Positions 33,051-44,932 of a stretch of 64,000 bases of DNA are shown here, in pieces. A program made the position numbers and the translations under genes. Below the pieces are notes generated by a model. The model saw only the letters and a list, made by a program, of their open reading frames with translations. It was not told the origin of the DNA and searched no databases. Position 1 is the first letter of the stretch, and each line of letters begins with the position of its first letter. This DNA is from Psococerastis gibbosa (taxonomy: Eukaryota > Arthropoda > Insecta > Psocodea > Psocidae), in contig OZ020488.1 of NCBI GenBank assembly GCA_963971405.1, positions 9,117,261 to 9,181,260 of the forward strand, in the 5' to 3' direction.

Positions 33051-34170
33051 TAATTTTTTTCACTTGAAGATGGCGGTGCCCTCGCAATTTTTTCACTTAA
33101 TGAAGCCGTAGTGGGCGTGCCTAGGGGGGAGGGGGGGGGGGCAGCACGGCTCAATATAATAATTCAGCAAAATAAAATTGAAAACATGGAAGACAGTATA
33201 ACGACCAACATGAGCAAGTGATGCCTTGATACTGATTTAGTGCGGTTTTCCCAGTGTTGCCAGATTGGAAAATAAAATTATTCCAAATGTCCCCCGAAAT
33301 CGTTCCAGAATTAAATTCCCTGAGCAAAGCACGAAATTTCCCTCGTCCTCTCATGATGGTGTTCACGTGACGACACAGTGACGTGTGTACTCTTCCATCT
33401 TATTGCTTTTGAGTCTAAGGTGGGCATTCCACTGCGAATAAATTTGTAAATTTCTTTGTGATTTTCTAATTAAAAAAAACTTGCCATGAATAGCGGCCAT
33501 TTTGATTAATTTGAAACAGCAACGATTACAAGAACTAGGATTCACAATTTCACGTTAATAAATAGAACGTTAACATATTGTAATTCATTTTTCAGAATAC
33601 AATACAAACCCAATTTAATGACACATTAATTTAAAATAAAGAAAAGTGAAATTGAGTTAATTGACAATGAAATACGGGCTTTCGTAGCATGTGTTTTTTT
33701 TTTTAACCTGTGTTCTTTCCAATAAATATGTGCATCCACATACGACAAAGTGACAATGGAGACCATAATGATTATCGCATAATAGAAAATAAAATTTGCC
33801 TGCGTACCAAGAGATAAATGCAGTACAAAATTAAAATTGAGACAACAATTTTTACATATTCGCCGATTGCAAGGTTACGGTACAATGCGTTGGTTAATGT
33901 GTGCAGAGTAACCCCTGACTTTGTTGTTTCCTTCAAATATTTCAAATGACAAAATTAAAATTGAGACCATAATTTTACTGTACAATAGAAAATAACCGTT
34001 TCGCTTTCAACCTAAACGTCAAACTATATTATTATTCCAAATTAACAAACTCTTTCATTTCGTAAATTGTATTACTATTATGTTTCTTCACCATACTAAG
34101 GGAAGGCATAAACCTTACCCACGTCTCTTCCCTGACATTTTGCAAACAATTTCTGACAAGCAGCAACTTT
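33051..34170. other. AT-rich spacer with a poly-G tract
   Basis: A G-rich run lies at about 33124-33141. Otherwise no gene or repeat that I recognise; several short frames exist but look random. Confidence 0.4.
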
Positions 34171-34440
34171 TCAGTATTACTCACAAACATGACTAAGCCG
34201 GTTGTGGAAGCAGGCGCTCACACCTTGTACCCCCCCCCCTTTTAACGGTTTCAGGAGCATGTATTTCTTCATGGACGAGCGAACTTTGAAGGGAATCATT
34301 GATTCGTCAATGCTTTGCTTCCGTCCATTAGATTTGGCCCCCAATCGACGGTAGCCCGCAGTTGTGGCCCGGTCATTTGCGCATGTAGCAATACTGAACA
34401 GCTTACCGTCATATCTGTCCAATTATAGCTAGTTATGGAG
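34171..34440 (-). pseudogene. piggyBac transposase fragment, copy 1
   Basis: The minus strand from 34422 reads RKQSIDESMIPFKVRSSMKK followed by YMLLKPLKGG, matching the conserved D-E-SMIPFKGRS..KQYM..KP stretch around a catalytic Asp of piggyBac-type transposases. A run of C (plus strand, 34231-34240) interrupts the frame after KPLK. Only this fragment is present. Most of it is repeated as a direct copy at 36376-36523. Confidence 0.75.
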
Positions 34441-34689
34441 CATGGATGGTGCAAAGTGCTTATATTCTTGTATTTAGGCTGCCCACACGCATTGTGGAGG
34501 CTTAGGGCTTTAAACTAAAACCGACTGATGTCCATGGGGCTGATTTAAACTTTTTTCAGCAGAACTGGCTCCGTGGAGAGCATTTGCCATTCATTACAGC
34601 ATGCGTCTGGGATCTCAATAAATTCGGCAAAAAGACATACGTAAAATTGCCCGAAAACATCGGATATACCGCGTTTTTGGGGTCAAATA

Positions 34690-35850
34690 TTACTTAATTT
34701 TAGAATAACAGATATATTGCTGGGCATGCGTAGCTTATGACCACAATGCTGCCATTTTGGAATAGTGTACACACCGCAGAAATTGCGACGTTGGAAGCAT
34801 CCGTCCGGATTTGAAACCCTAACGTAAAATCTGGCGTGCTCAACACTGGCCTGGAGCACAAGGCATCTTTGATTTGTTGAAAAGCCGCAACCCGTTCATC
34901 CGTCCACTGTATAGAGGTGACGCCCTTCTTCAACTAATCGTTGATTGGACGAGCCACTTCCCCGAGCTTTGGAATAAACCTTGAGTACGAGGTTGGACTA
35001 TACTGCGGATGGCTTCAATTTTTTCCTCATCCGGTGAAATGGTGTTATTCTCCAGCTTCACCCCAAGAAATTTGACAGATTGTTGGAAGTACCGGCATTT
35101 CTTCTTGTTTATAATTAGATTATTTTCCCGCAGGGCTTCAAACACGTCCCGTAACAGCTCCGCGTGTTCTTCCACGGTCTTTGTGGCAACTAGGCAGTCA
35201 TCAAAATAAATGTAAAGACCGCGGTGCTTAAACTTGCTTAATATTGAATGAATTATTTCGCTAAACTTGTCCGGTAGCACCGCAAGACCCAGGGGGCAGT
35301 ATTTCCATTTATATTGTACTCCGGCGACGGTGATTGCTGTATAGTCCTGTGACTCTTGACTGATGGGGACCGAATAATAAGCATCCCTCAAATCTATTAC
35401 GGACAACACGAACGCGCCCTGGATGCTTTCAATGATCTGGTTAATATCCGGAGAGATGCTTGCCGTCCTCCGTAGGCGCGCGTTCAACTTTCGATAGTCT
35501 ATCAGGAGCCGCTGTTTGTTACGGGCATAATTAATGTGGAGAAAGGCCGGGGAATTCCACTCCGATTCGCCCCGCTCCAAAATTCCTCTTGACTCTAGGT
35601 CATCACAGATTTGAGCCGCTCTTTCGTTTTCCGGTGGGAGGCGAAATTGGCGGACGCAGACTGGTGGAAGACTCAAAGTCCGGGTACAGCTTCAGTTGTC
35701 CAGCCGATGTCTTCCCACTGCTCGACCTAAACGCTTCGTGCCAATACTGAATAAACTTCACGGCCCTTGTGACCTGATCTGCCGTCATGGGGTAAGTAAA
35801 ACTATCCGCCTCAATAAGCACTTCGTCGTCACCTGTTGCCACTCTACAGG
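34690..35850 (-). pseudogene. Ty3/gypsy pol fragment (reverse transcriptase and RNase H start)
   Basis: Minus strand: PVCVRQFRLPPENERAAQIC (about 35660), LLIDYRKLNARLRR, SVIDLRDAYYSVPISQESQD, WKYCPLGLAVLPDKFSEIIH and YIYFDDCLVATKTVEEHAEL, which carries the FDD form of the catalytic motif. After a frame break near 34930 come QWTDERVAAFQQIKDALCSR and LGFQIRTDASNVAISAV (start of RNase H). Stops and frame changes make it inactive. It meets a gag fragment in the opposite orientation at about 35850. Confidence 0.88.
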
Positions 35851-36275
35851 GAGAAGCTGATTTTCGCGGACGTTTCCAGTTTCCGGCAACTGGAGGCAGC
35901 CTGTGCAAAAATAGAAGCTACAATGAATATGGGACAGCCGAAACTACAGTATATCAGTATGGCCGATACGGACGGCAACTTAGAGGCAGCAGCCGTGAAT
36001 CTGTGTTTTAATTGTGATTCGCCACACCATTTTTTTTAAAGATTGTGGGGCCGCCCGCCGGGTTTTTTGCCGTTATTGTGGGAAAAAGGGTGTCGATGAA
36101 CATCATGAGTGCCCGCAAAGTCAGAGGGCGAAACGGTGGAAGTCCGCTCAACACGGATCCAGCAACAACACCGATCCAAAGGCGGACATGTTGGCCTTAC
36201 TACGCGCCTTAGCAGCCCTTACGCTGAAGGTAGAGGCCTTAATGGAATTAAAAAACGACCAGGCCAAGCAGTGAG
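35850..36275 (+). pseudogene. Gypsy gag fragment with two zinc knuckles, inverted relative to pol
   Basis: Plus strand, from ADVSSFRQLEAACAKIEATM to CFNCDSPHHFF, then after a one-base shift near 36040 KDCGAARRVFCRYCGKKGVD followed by EHHECP. These are two CCHC-like zinc knuckles as in the nucleocapsid part of gag. The C-terminal part is LLRALAALTLKVEALMELK. It faces away from the neighbouring pol fragment, so the pair does not form a normal element. Confidence 0.8.
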
Positions 36276-36375
36276 TCCTGATGGGTCCGGACCACTGCGC
36301 AGGCCCCTTGAAATGGACCCCCTACATCCCGAGTTTACTGGCTATATCAAAGACTATACCTTTCCGTATATACTT

Positions 36376-36524
36376 TTCAGTATTACTCACAAACATGACT
36401 AAGCCGGTTGTGGAGGCAGGCGCTCACACCTTGTACCCCCCCCCCCCTTTTACGGTTTCAGGATTCGTCGATGCTTTGCTTCCGTCCATTAGATTTGGCC
36501 CCCAATCGACGGTAGCCCGCAGTT
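36376..36524 (-). pseudogene. piggyBac transposase fragment, copy 2 (with internal deletion)
   Basis: Nearly identical to 34171-34375 in the same orientation (TTCAGTATTACTCACAAACA at both 36377 and 34171), but lacking about 65 bases after the poly-C tract. The two copies flank the gypsy pol/gag debris as direct repeats. The satellite array starts at its right end. Confidence 0.75.
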
Positions 36525-39059
36525 GCTTCTACTTGCTTCCCGGGCAATTGCAACATATACTATATATTATTGTATGTAAAGAATATATTGGTGTATAATT
36601 TCCAAATTCTTACACATGCACAAACCCTACCAGTTGGTCTTGCGGAGTCGATTGTGTAGTCGCGATGCTCCTTATCTTGCGAAGATCGCAGAGCTGCTTC
36701 TACTTGCTTCCCGGGCAATTGCAACATATGCTATATATTATTGTATGTAAAGAATATATTGGTGTATAATTTCCAAATTCTTACACATGCACAAACCCTA
36801 CCAGTTGTTCCTGCTGAGTCGATTGTGTAGTCGTGATGTTCCTTATCTTGCGAAGATCGCAGAGCTGCTTCTACTTGCTTCCCGGGCAATTACAATACAT
36901 ACTATATATTATTGTATGTAAAGAATATATTGGTGTATAATTTCCAAATTCTTACACATGCACAAACCCTACCAGTTGTTCTTGCGGAGTCGATTGTGTA
37001 GTCGTGATGTTCCTTATCTTGCGAAGATCGCAGAGCTGCTTCTACTTGCTTCCCGGGCAATTACAATACATACTATATATTATTGTATGTAAAGAATATA
37101 TTGGTGTATAATTTCCAAAATCGTACACATGCACACACCCTACCAGTTGTTCTTGCGGAGTCCATTGTGTAGTCGTGATGTTCCTTATCTTGCGAAGATC
37201 GCAGAGCTGCTTCAGCTTGCCTTCCGGGATATTGCAATACATACTATATATTATTGTATGTAAAGAATATATTGGTGTATAATTTCCAAATTCTTACACA
37301 CGCACAAACCCTACCAGTTGGTCTTGCGGAGTCGATTGTGTAGTCGTGATGTTCCTTATCTTGCGAAGATCGCAGAGCTGCTCTACTTGCTTCCCGGTCA
37401 ATTACAATACATACTATATATTATTGTATGTAAAGAATATATTGGTGTATAATTTCCAAATTCTTACACATGCACAAACCCTACCAGTTGGTCTTGCGGA
37501 GTCGATTGTGTAGTCGCGATGCTCCTTATCTTGCGAAGATCGCAGAGCTGCTTCTACTTGCTTCCCGGGCAATTGCAACATATGCTATATATTATTGTAT
37601 GTAAAGAATATATTGGTGTATAATTTCCAAATTCTTACACATGCACAAACCCTACCAGTTGTTCCTGCTGAGTCGATTGTGTAGTCGTGATGTTCCTTAT
37701 CTTGCGAAGATCGCAGAGCTGCTTCTACTTGCTTCCCGGGCAATTACAATACATACTATATATTATTGTATGTAAAGAATATATTGGTGTATAATTTCCA
37801 AAATCGTACACATGCACACACCCTACCAGTTGTTCTTGCGGAGTCCATAGTGTAGTCGTGATGTTCCTTATCTTGCGAAGATCGCAGAGCTGCTTCAGCT
37901 TGCCTTCCGGGATATTGCAATACATACTATATATTATTGTATGTAAAGAATATATTGGTGTATAATTTCCAAATTCTTACACACGCACAAACCCTACCAG
38001 TTGGTCTTGCGGAGTCGATTGTGTCGTCGCGATGCTCCTTATCTTGCGAAGATCGCTGAGCTGCTTCTACTTGCTTCCCGGGCAATTGCAATACATACTA
38101 TATATTATTGTATGTAAAGAATATATTGGTGTATAATTTCCAAATTCTTACACACGCACAAACCCTACCAGTTGGTCTTGCGGAGTCGATTGTGTAGTCG
38201 TGATGTTCCTTATCTTGCGAAGATCGCAGAGCTGCTTCTACTTGCTTCCCGGGCAATTACAATACATACTATATATTATTGTATGTAAAGAATATATTGG
38301 TGTATAATTTCCAAATTCTTACACATGCACAAACCCTACCAGTTGTTCTTGCGGAGTCGATTGTGTAGTCGTGATGTTCCTTATCTTGCGAAGATCGCAG
38401 AGCTGCTTCAGCTTGCTTCCCGGGCAATTGCAACATATACTATATATTATTGTATGTAAAGAATATATTGGTGTATAATTTCCAAATTCTTACACACGCA
38501 CAAACCCTACCAGTTAGTCTTGCGGAGTCGATTGTGTCGTCGCGATGCTCCTTATCTTGCGAAGATCGCTGAGCTGCTTCTACTTGCTTCCCGGGCAATT
38601 GCAATACATACTATATATTATTGTATGTAAAGAATATATTGGTGTATAATTTCCAAATTCTTACACATGCACAAACCCTACCAGTTGTTCCTGCTGAGTC
38701 GATTGTGTAGTCGTGATGTTCCTTATCTTGCGAAGATCGCAGAGCTGCTTCTACTTGCTTCCCGGGCAATTACAATACATACTATATATTATTGTATGTA
38801 AAGAATATATTGGTGTATAATTTCCAAATTCTTACACATGCACAAACCCTACCAGTTGTTCTTGCGGAGTCGATTGTGTAGTCGTGATGTTCCTTATCTT
38901 GCGAAGATCGCAGAGCTGCTTCTACTTGCTTCCCGGGCAATTGCAATACATACTATATATTATTGTATGTAAAGAATATATTGGTGTATAATTTCCAAAT
39001 TCTTACACATGCACAAACCCTACCAGTTGTTCCTGCTGAGTCGATTGTGTAGTCGTGAT
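36525..39059. repeat. 171-bp satellite array, left part (about 15 monomers)
   Basis: The word GAAGATCGCAGAGCTGCTTC recurs at 36681, 36852, 37023, 37194 and onward at steps of 171 bases. Each monomer holds a dyad (TACATACTATATA ... TTGTATGTA), a GCTTCCCGGGCAATT block and the CCCTACCAGTTG block. Monomer variants (GGTC vs TTCC vs TTCT after CCAGTT; GTAGTCGCGATGC vs GTAGTCGTGATGT) recur in blocks, pointing to higher-order units; for example sequence near 37042-37242 recurs at 37725-37925, four monomers on. It continues in phase at 45167 across the LTR element. Confidence 0.95.
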
Positions 39060-39293
39060 TGAAGTAACATAATTAAAGTAATTGAAGTAAGGTCCGTAAT
39101 AATAAATCACGTAACTTCGATTATTGTACTGTATTGTTAACTCTTTGAAGGTTCTCTCTCTAATCCCGCGTACCATGCAAGGTACCTCTACATATCACCT
39201 CCTCTCTCCTACTTTCAGTTCATACACACTCTTAACGGTAAATACAGTAACGCTTACACAACAATACTCAATGCTATACCATACTATACCACA
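39060..39293 (-). repeat. 3' LTR of the gypsy element
   Basis: 234 bp; on the element's strand it starts TGTGGTATAGTATGG and ends GTTACTTCA. It agrees base for base, by eye, with the other LTR. The polypurine tract abuts its inner end. Confidence 0.95.
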
Positions 39294-39459
39294 TCTCCCC
39301 CTTTTTTTTTTTTTTTTTTTTTTCATACAATAAAACCCAAAAATTCATAGTAAAGTTAACTATAAACAGCTAAATCCCAATAAAACGTTAAACCCCAAAT
39401 TACAATCATGTTAATAAGAATTGTAAATATCAAATAGTATATGTAACAATACGATAATG

Positions 39460-42400
39460 TTAAATTTTAATTCTATTCTTATGTACTACAATATTTTTCT
39501 TGTTTATTTCTAATGTTACATTATTTTTTAAATTATCAACGTCCAACACTAAATAAGGACCATCAAAAATATTGTCTAATTTACTTCCTCCTTCTTTTTT
39601 CAAAAACACTAAATCACCCGGAAAACATTTCCGAAACTCTCGAGTGGAATTTACTTTTGCGCAACGAGTGATTTTCGTGCCTAACAAAGTTTTTCGAGCA
39701 TGCTCTTGTGCAATTTGTAACTTGTATCTAAGGTTTTGGACGTAAGAGTCTATATTGTATACCGGATCGATCTCTCCTTCGTATTGTAACACAGAAGGTG
39801 TTGTAGGTAAATGCCCAAAGACTAACTCATAGGGACTGTACCCCAAACTACTATGTACAGTACTATTATAAGAAAAAGTAAAAAATCTAGCGAACACATC
39901 CCATTCATACCCCGAACATGGCAAGTAACTTCTCAAGAAGGCACCCAACGGCTTGTGGGAGTTTTCTAATGCTCCAAGGCTTTCATGGTGATACGCTGTA
40001 CTATTTAGTTTATCTATTTGTAACAGTTTGCACACTGCTGACAAAACGCTATTACAAAATTCTGTGCCCATATCTGAGGCTAATTTCCTACAAATGCCGT
40101 AACGTAGAAAAATTTCCTCAACCAACACCTTTGCGATTGTGTCTGCCTTTTTATCGGGGATGGGAAAAGCTTCGGAGTATTTTGAAAGTTCACATTGTAC
40201 AGTAAATAAATAACGGTTGCCGAGGGACGTCTCCTGCATTGGGCCGTATAGGTCCAGAAATATTTTTTCAAAACTCTTCGAAGCAGTAGTAGTAACTACT
40301 AGAGGGGATTTAGGGAGAGGGGAGTATTTACATTTTTTGCAAATGTCACAGGCCGTAACAAAGGCCTTAATATCCTTGTATAAAGTTGGCCAACTATACT
40401 TTAACTTCATTGTATTATACATTCGACTTATTCCGATATGACCTCCCGTAGGTAGGCAATGAGCTTCCCATAACAAAATTTTTTGATGCTCCGCGCTCTC
40501 TATTCGTTTTACTCCATTGGCAATAATATTAATCCTCAGTTTAATTGCCTTATTTCTTCCCTTTTTCAATACTTGTGAATTCACTGCAGTTACGATTTTT
40601 CCTATTATCTCCTTGGCCAGGGTTATTTTTTCATTTATCAATCGTAATTCATTTTTTAGTATAACTGCACAATTTATATCATGTTTAACACAAACATTTC
40701 GTAAGCCTATGCTAACGTGCTCAATGTCATCATTACATAGCTTAGAATTTTTCTCTTTCGGTAATCTTATTCCTATTACCATATCTTTAGGGCAAAAATA
40801 GACACAATAGTCATTTGAACGTGGACCTTGTAGCTCAGTATGTGCAGTTTGACACCTACATGGCAACGTTTTCTCACCGGTGAAAAAGCGAAGCTCAGGT
40901 AAATCTGCAGGTTTACGCAAAAGTTCTGAAACGTCAGGCTGATCAGGCCTAGGTAACAAAACAGGCTTACCCACAGTGGTGGCATGGCCATCTGTAGCTA
41001 ACTTGGACTGTTGGCGCGTAATAGCACCAACCCACGAATTTTTTAAGCTCTCAGAGGAAATTGACCCCATAGTATCATGCTTAATACGGCTAAGTGCATC
41101 TGCCGCTGCATTTTTTGAACCTTTAACATATTCAACAGTAAAATCGTATTCTTGTAACGCAAGACGGTATTTAGTCAATCGACTAGAATCCGTAGGAAAC
41201 GAAAATAAATATTTCAAGGGCTGATGATCACATCTAACTATAAAACGATTTCCAGCCAGGTATGGTCGGAAAATTTTTGTGGCCCATACTATACATAACA
41301 ATTCTCCATGTATGGCGGGGTACCGAGACTCCGCAGGTTTCAACCCTCTGCTAGCATAAGCCACTGGGTGACCATTATTATTCATTAAAATGGTGCCTAA
41401 CGAAACGCCACTAAAATCAGTCTGTAAAATAAATGGCTTTGTAAAATCTGGAAACTCCAAAACTGGCTCAGAGGTAAGAGCGAGTTTTAGTTGTTCATAT
41501 GAACCCTGACACTGTGCATTCCATACAAACGCCACATTCTTCTTTAACAAGTCATTTAAGGGTTTAACAATTTTCGCAAAATTATGTACAAACCGTCTGT
41601 AATAATTACAAAACGACACAAAGCGTAATACTTCATCAGCATTTTTCGGTTTAGGGTAGTTCAAAACCACTTGTATTTTGGCCAAAGATGGTCTGAGTCC
41701 ATCTTTACTTATCTCATGGCCCAAAAACTCAAGTTTATCCTTTTGAAATGTGCATTTCTTAGGATTAAGGGACAATCGTACCTTACGTAATCGCTCAAAT
41801 AGTTTTTCCAAAACAGCATTATGAGCCTCTTCATCCTCCCCAAAACATATTATATCATCTAGATAATAATACACCCCTTCCATCCCTGCTATTGCTAGTG
41901 ACATAAGTCGAGAAAAGATGGAGGGTGAGGTTTTCAACCCCTGAGGAAGGCGAGTCAACTCCCAGTGGCCTTCATCAGTACTAAAAGTAGTAATATGCCG
42001 GCTTTCCTCACGTAACTCACATTGAGAGTAGCCATTTTTTAAATCTAGGCAAGAGAAGATTCGGGCTTTCCCTAGCCTATCCAAAATATCAACAATGTTG
42101 GGGAGGGGAAACCTATCGTCCGCTAAGGACTCATTTACTTTACGGAAATCAATAATATTTCGAAAAGAGCCATCCTTCTTCTTAAGTAACAAAAATGGTG
42201 AATTATAAGGGCTTATGCTTGGTTGAGCAATATTTTGGTCAACCATCTCTTGAATCTGTCTTTTCACTTCACTTTTTTGACAGTGTGGAGTGCGGTATGG
42301 CCTACAGAAAATAGGCGCAGCTCCTTCTTTTATGTACAGCTTAGGTTTACAAAGATTAGTGGTGGTCAATATGTCTCCCTCTAAATGGAATATATCGGCG

Positions 42401-43211
42401 TATTTATGACACAACTGTGTTATTCTTTTCCTAGAATCGCCTGATAAGTGGCCTAATTGTAGTTCTGAATCAAGCCTGTTTATGCGACTTGTATGAGTCA
42501 GCTGCCGTGCTGTTTGTGCCCTCATGTGACCTGATTTTGTCAACGTCGAGTTGATTGATTGAACTTCTAACTGCGAGGCACGAAACGTTTGTTTGGCATT
42601 TGTTGTATTTGCCACATAACAGTACATGAAACCATTTTTGGGCTTTGTTATACAACCAAACGTGAAAACTCCAGGTTTCACTTCCCCAGTAGGCACGTAA
42701 ATGCAATCTTTACAAGGTAGAGGATAACGCACTTTGCAGAGCTTAGCACAATTCGGCTCTACCGTGTGTGTTTCGGCAATAACACCGTTCACTAACGGTA
42801 CCCAAACCTCACGGTTTCGCAATTTCAGCGTTAGCCTGTTATCACAAAATGAAATGCTAGTACGATATTTTCTTAAAAAATCAGTACCTACTATACCATC
42901 AACACCTATTTTACAATGGGAGGGTAAAACATAAAATTTATGCAAAATTGGGGGGCAATACTTATTTATATACAGGGAAAAAACGACAGAGCCTAGAACC
43001 TTAATAACACCTCCAATACCTTTTATTATAAACGTCTCTTCAGTATTAATTCGATATGACTGTGGTAGCCTATCTTCTGACCAAGTCGAAATGCTTGCTC
43101 CAGTATCTATCATGGGGAGGTAATTAGTATACTGTTCATCCCATACATTTATAAAGACAGGAGATGTTAAGGCATCTGCGTCCGATAAATATATGTGTTT
43201 TACCCGATCTA
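39460..43211 (-). CDS. pol: Gypsy pol polyprotein (protease, RT, RNase H, integrase)
   Basis: One open frame of more than 1217 residues ends at 39460. It overlaps the end of gag in the -1 frame. Counting from Met 43113: protease DTGASISTW at residue 3; reverse transcriptase around 290-470 with YYYLDDI near 414; RNase H from about 555 (LQTDFSGVSLG); integrase zinc domain about 880-925 (H..H..C..C); integrase core with LDLYGPM near 953, SDMGTEF near 1013 and LGALENSHKP near 1048 supplying D, D and E; C-terminal GPYLVLDV. No stop or frameshift was seen. The sequence between the slippery site and Met 43113 (DRVKHIYLSDADALTSPVFI) is open and probably part of the fusion product. It makes the enzymes for reverse transcription and integration of the element. 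Confidence 0.95.
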
Positions 43212-44495
43212 ATAGTTTTTTGGAGTTTCTGTGTCTTCCAAAAAAGAGTCTCGAAACTTTGTCTGTTGCTTAGAAACAGCGTCTGGCTGTACAACATACT
43301 GATGGCCGAGATTTCCCCTCGGGGGATAAGAGCCATTTCCACGAAACCCACGATTTCCACGGTAACCGCCTCGACCTCGAGATTGGTGGGCTCGTGGCTG
43401 TTGTGACACTTTGTCGGAATAGCCGTGGTCATTACCCTTATAACTTTTCCTCTCACCACGATATTCAACTTGATCTGTATATCCAGACCTATTCCCGCGA
43501 TGGTTATTCTGGCCGAAATAATCTCGGGGAGAAAATGCGCCAAAATTAGAATTACCACGACCCCTGAATTTACCACGGGGGTGGTACGAAAAGACTTGGG
43601 CACTAGGTGCACCACTAGCCATGGCAGATGTGGAAATCGCCAATGCATCTTCCAACGTTGTAGGCCTAGCAGCCTCAACCACTAATTTTAATTCTGAGTG
43701 GACACCCCTGCGAAAAGAGACTAATGCCTGGTCCTTGTAATTTTGTAAAATAGCTGCTTTCGCTCCAGCCTCCGTAATATTACGGTTTTTTATGGCAATT
43801 GTCGCTAATTTTGAGGCCATTAGATCAAGTTCCTCACAAAAGCAACTGAGAGTACGTTTCCCTTGCGTAAGGGTAGCCAATCTGCCCGTCAGACTCTCAA
43901 AGGTTTCGGTTAGCCCGCACCGCGCAGTTAATGCCGTTCTTAAATCGTCAAAAGTGCTGATAGAGGAAATTTCTCCTAATCTAGTTTTTACTTTGCCTTG
44001 AACCTTATTAAGGGCTAAAAAACGAACCAAAGCAGTCTTGCCCGCAGCGTCCAAACAGTCATGATAAGATTCAGCAATGTCCAGGAAATCCCTGAGAGCA
44101 GTAGAGTCCCCGTCCGCTGTGAGGCATGGCAATTTGAGTGCCGTCTCGAATTTGAAAGTTGCCATGGTCGACGCTGAACTGGTGGCTGTGGTCACAGGAG
44201 GGTTTTGTGTATTTGGTATTTCAGGCTTCCCAAATTGATCTAAAAGGAGTAAAAGTTCCGTACGATTAGTTTTAAACTCTTCAATAAGCTCCAGACACTT
44301 ACCCTCTTCAGAAACAGAAAGACCTTCTGCCGACAAGTCATTTAAAATGGCAGTAAGCCTATTTACTTCCAATCGCTTAGCGCGAATCGTTTCCCGCTCA
44401 TACGGTCGGTTGACACACTTTTTAGCATTGCTCAAGAGTTTTTTCAATTCTTCTACGCACTGTTGAGCAGTCTCCACACAACCCATAGAACCCAA
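43209..44495 (-). CDS. gag: Gypsy gag protein, RGG-rich
   Basis: 428 residues from ATG 44495. The N-terminal third is helical (CVEELKKLLSNAKK, then coiled-coil-like), the middle is a capsid-like part (LKLPCLTADGDSTALRDFLD; FDDLRTALTARCGL), and the C-terminal quarter is rich in RGG/RG repeats (GRGGYRGNRGFRGNGSYPPR) instead of a CCHC zinc knuckle. RGG-type basic tails replacing zinc knuckles are known from several insect gypsy-type gags. It ends TPKNY then TAG at 43209-43211, right after the slippery heptamer. Confidence 0.92.
   Translation of the reverse strand: MGSMGCVETAQQCVEELKKLLSNAKKCVNRPYERETIRAKRLEVNRLTAILNDLSAEGLSVSEEGKCLELIEEFKTNRTELLLLLDQFGKPEIPNTQNPPVTTATSSASTMATFKFETALKLPCLTADGDSTALRDFLDIAESYHDCLDAAGKTALVRFLALNKVQGKVKTRLGEISSISTFDDLRTALTARCGLTETFESLTGRLATLTQGKRTLSCFCEELDLMASKLATIAIKNRNITEAGAKAAILQNYKDQALVSFRRGVHSELKLVVEAARPTTLEDALAISTSAMASGAPSAQVFSYHPRGKFRGRGNSNFGAFSPRDYFGQNNHRGNRSGYTDQVEYRGERKSYKGNDHGYSDKVSQQPRAHQSRGRGGYRGNRGFRGNGSYPPRGNLGHQYVVQPDAVSKQQTKFRDSFLEDTETPKNY
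43215..43221 (-). promoter_or_regulatory. -1 ribosomal frameshift site (A AAA AAC)
   Basis: On the minus strand the gag codons CCA AAA AAC TAT TAG contain the heptamer A AAA AAC in the correct register two codons before the gag stop. A -1 slip here enters the pol frame directly (CTA TTA GAT). This is a textbook slippery site for making a Gag-Pol fusion. A downstream pseudoknot was not examined. Confidence 0.85.
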
Positions 44496-44623
44496 TTAAT
44501 TAACCTACTATATAGTAGTGTATGGTGCATACAGTAACATGGTGCATGAAGTAACATAATTAAACAACATAAAACCCTTTTGAAACATAAATTATACAAT
44601 CATTAAAAAAAACGTATCTTATC

Positions 44624-44869
44624 TTAGACGATGTTAGAGATGATACGGTTGGGACGAGTGGATACCGCTACTTGCTTCTCGATAAATCTCTTCGCCTGCT
44701 TTTTCGTCAAATGAACGCACGTACAACAACAGATGAGGAGTACCGCTATTATGACCCCACCCGCCATGGAGAGCCCAAAATGTTCAAATTGCGTAATGGG
44801 TACAGTCGCCGTATTTTGTCCGTTTTGGGCCAGGATCACTTCTTCTTGTTTATTGTTGGTGGTGCCCAT
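44624..44869 (-). CDS. Small membrane protein ORF in the gypsy leader
   Basis: 81 residues from ATG 44869, located between the primer-binding site and gag. It has a polar N terminus (MGTTNNKQEEVILAQNGQN), one strongly hydrophobic helix at about residues 33-50 (LSMAGGVIIAVLLICCCTC) and a basic tail (HLTKKQAKRFIEKQV), so a single-pass membrane protein is predicted. Gly at position 2 could allow N-myristoylation. The leader would otherwise be expected to be non-coding. Short hydrophobic leader ORFs may exist in mdg1/412-type elements; I am unsure. Confidence 0.65.
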   Translation of the reverse strand: MGTTNNKQEEVILAQNGQNTATVPITQFEHFGLSMAGGVIIAVLLICCCTCVHLTKKQAKRFIEKQVAVSTRPNRIISNIV

Positions 44870-44914
44870 TTTGTAAATGATTGGTAATTGATTGTTATAA
44901 TTATTTACAGACCC

Positions 44915-44932
44915 GAGATGTCACGGTCGCCA
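44915..44932 (-). promoter_or_regulatory. Primer-binding site of the gypsy element
   Basis: Directly after the 5' LTR the element strand reads TGGCGACCGTGACATCTC. TGG at the LTR edge and complementarity to a tRNA 3' end ending in CCA are what a primer-binding site needs. I recall this type as fitting tRNA-Arg, but this is from memory. Confidence 0.8.

Noticed and set aside
36525-39059. CRISPR-like regular repeats
   Set aside because: Units are continuous 171-bp monomers without unique spacers, in a eukaryotic context.
36525-39059. CENP-B box in the satellite
   Set aside because: The GCTTCCCGGGCA block has a CGGG but not the required TTCG at the correct spacing.
44624-44869. An env gene for the gypsy element
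   Set aside because: Only one short hydrophobic ORF exists and it lies before gag; no surface or fusion-type protein follows pol.
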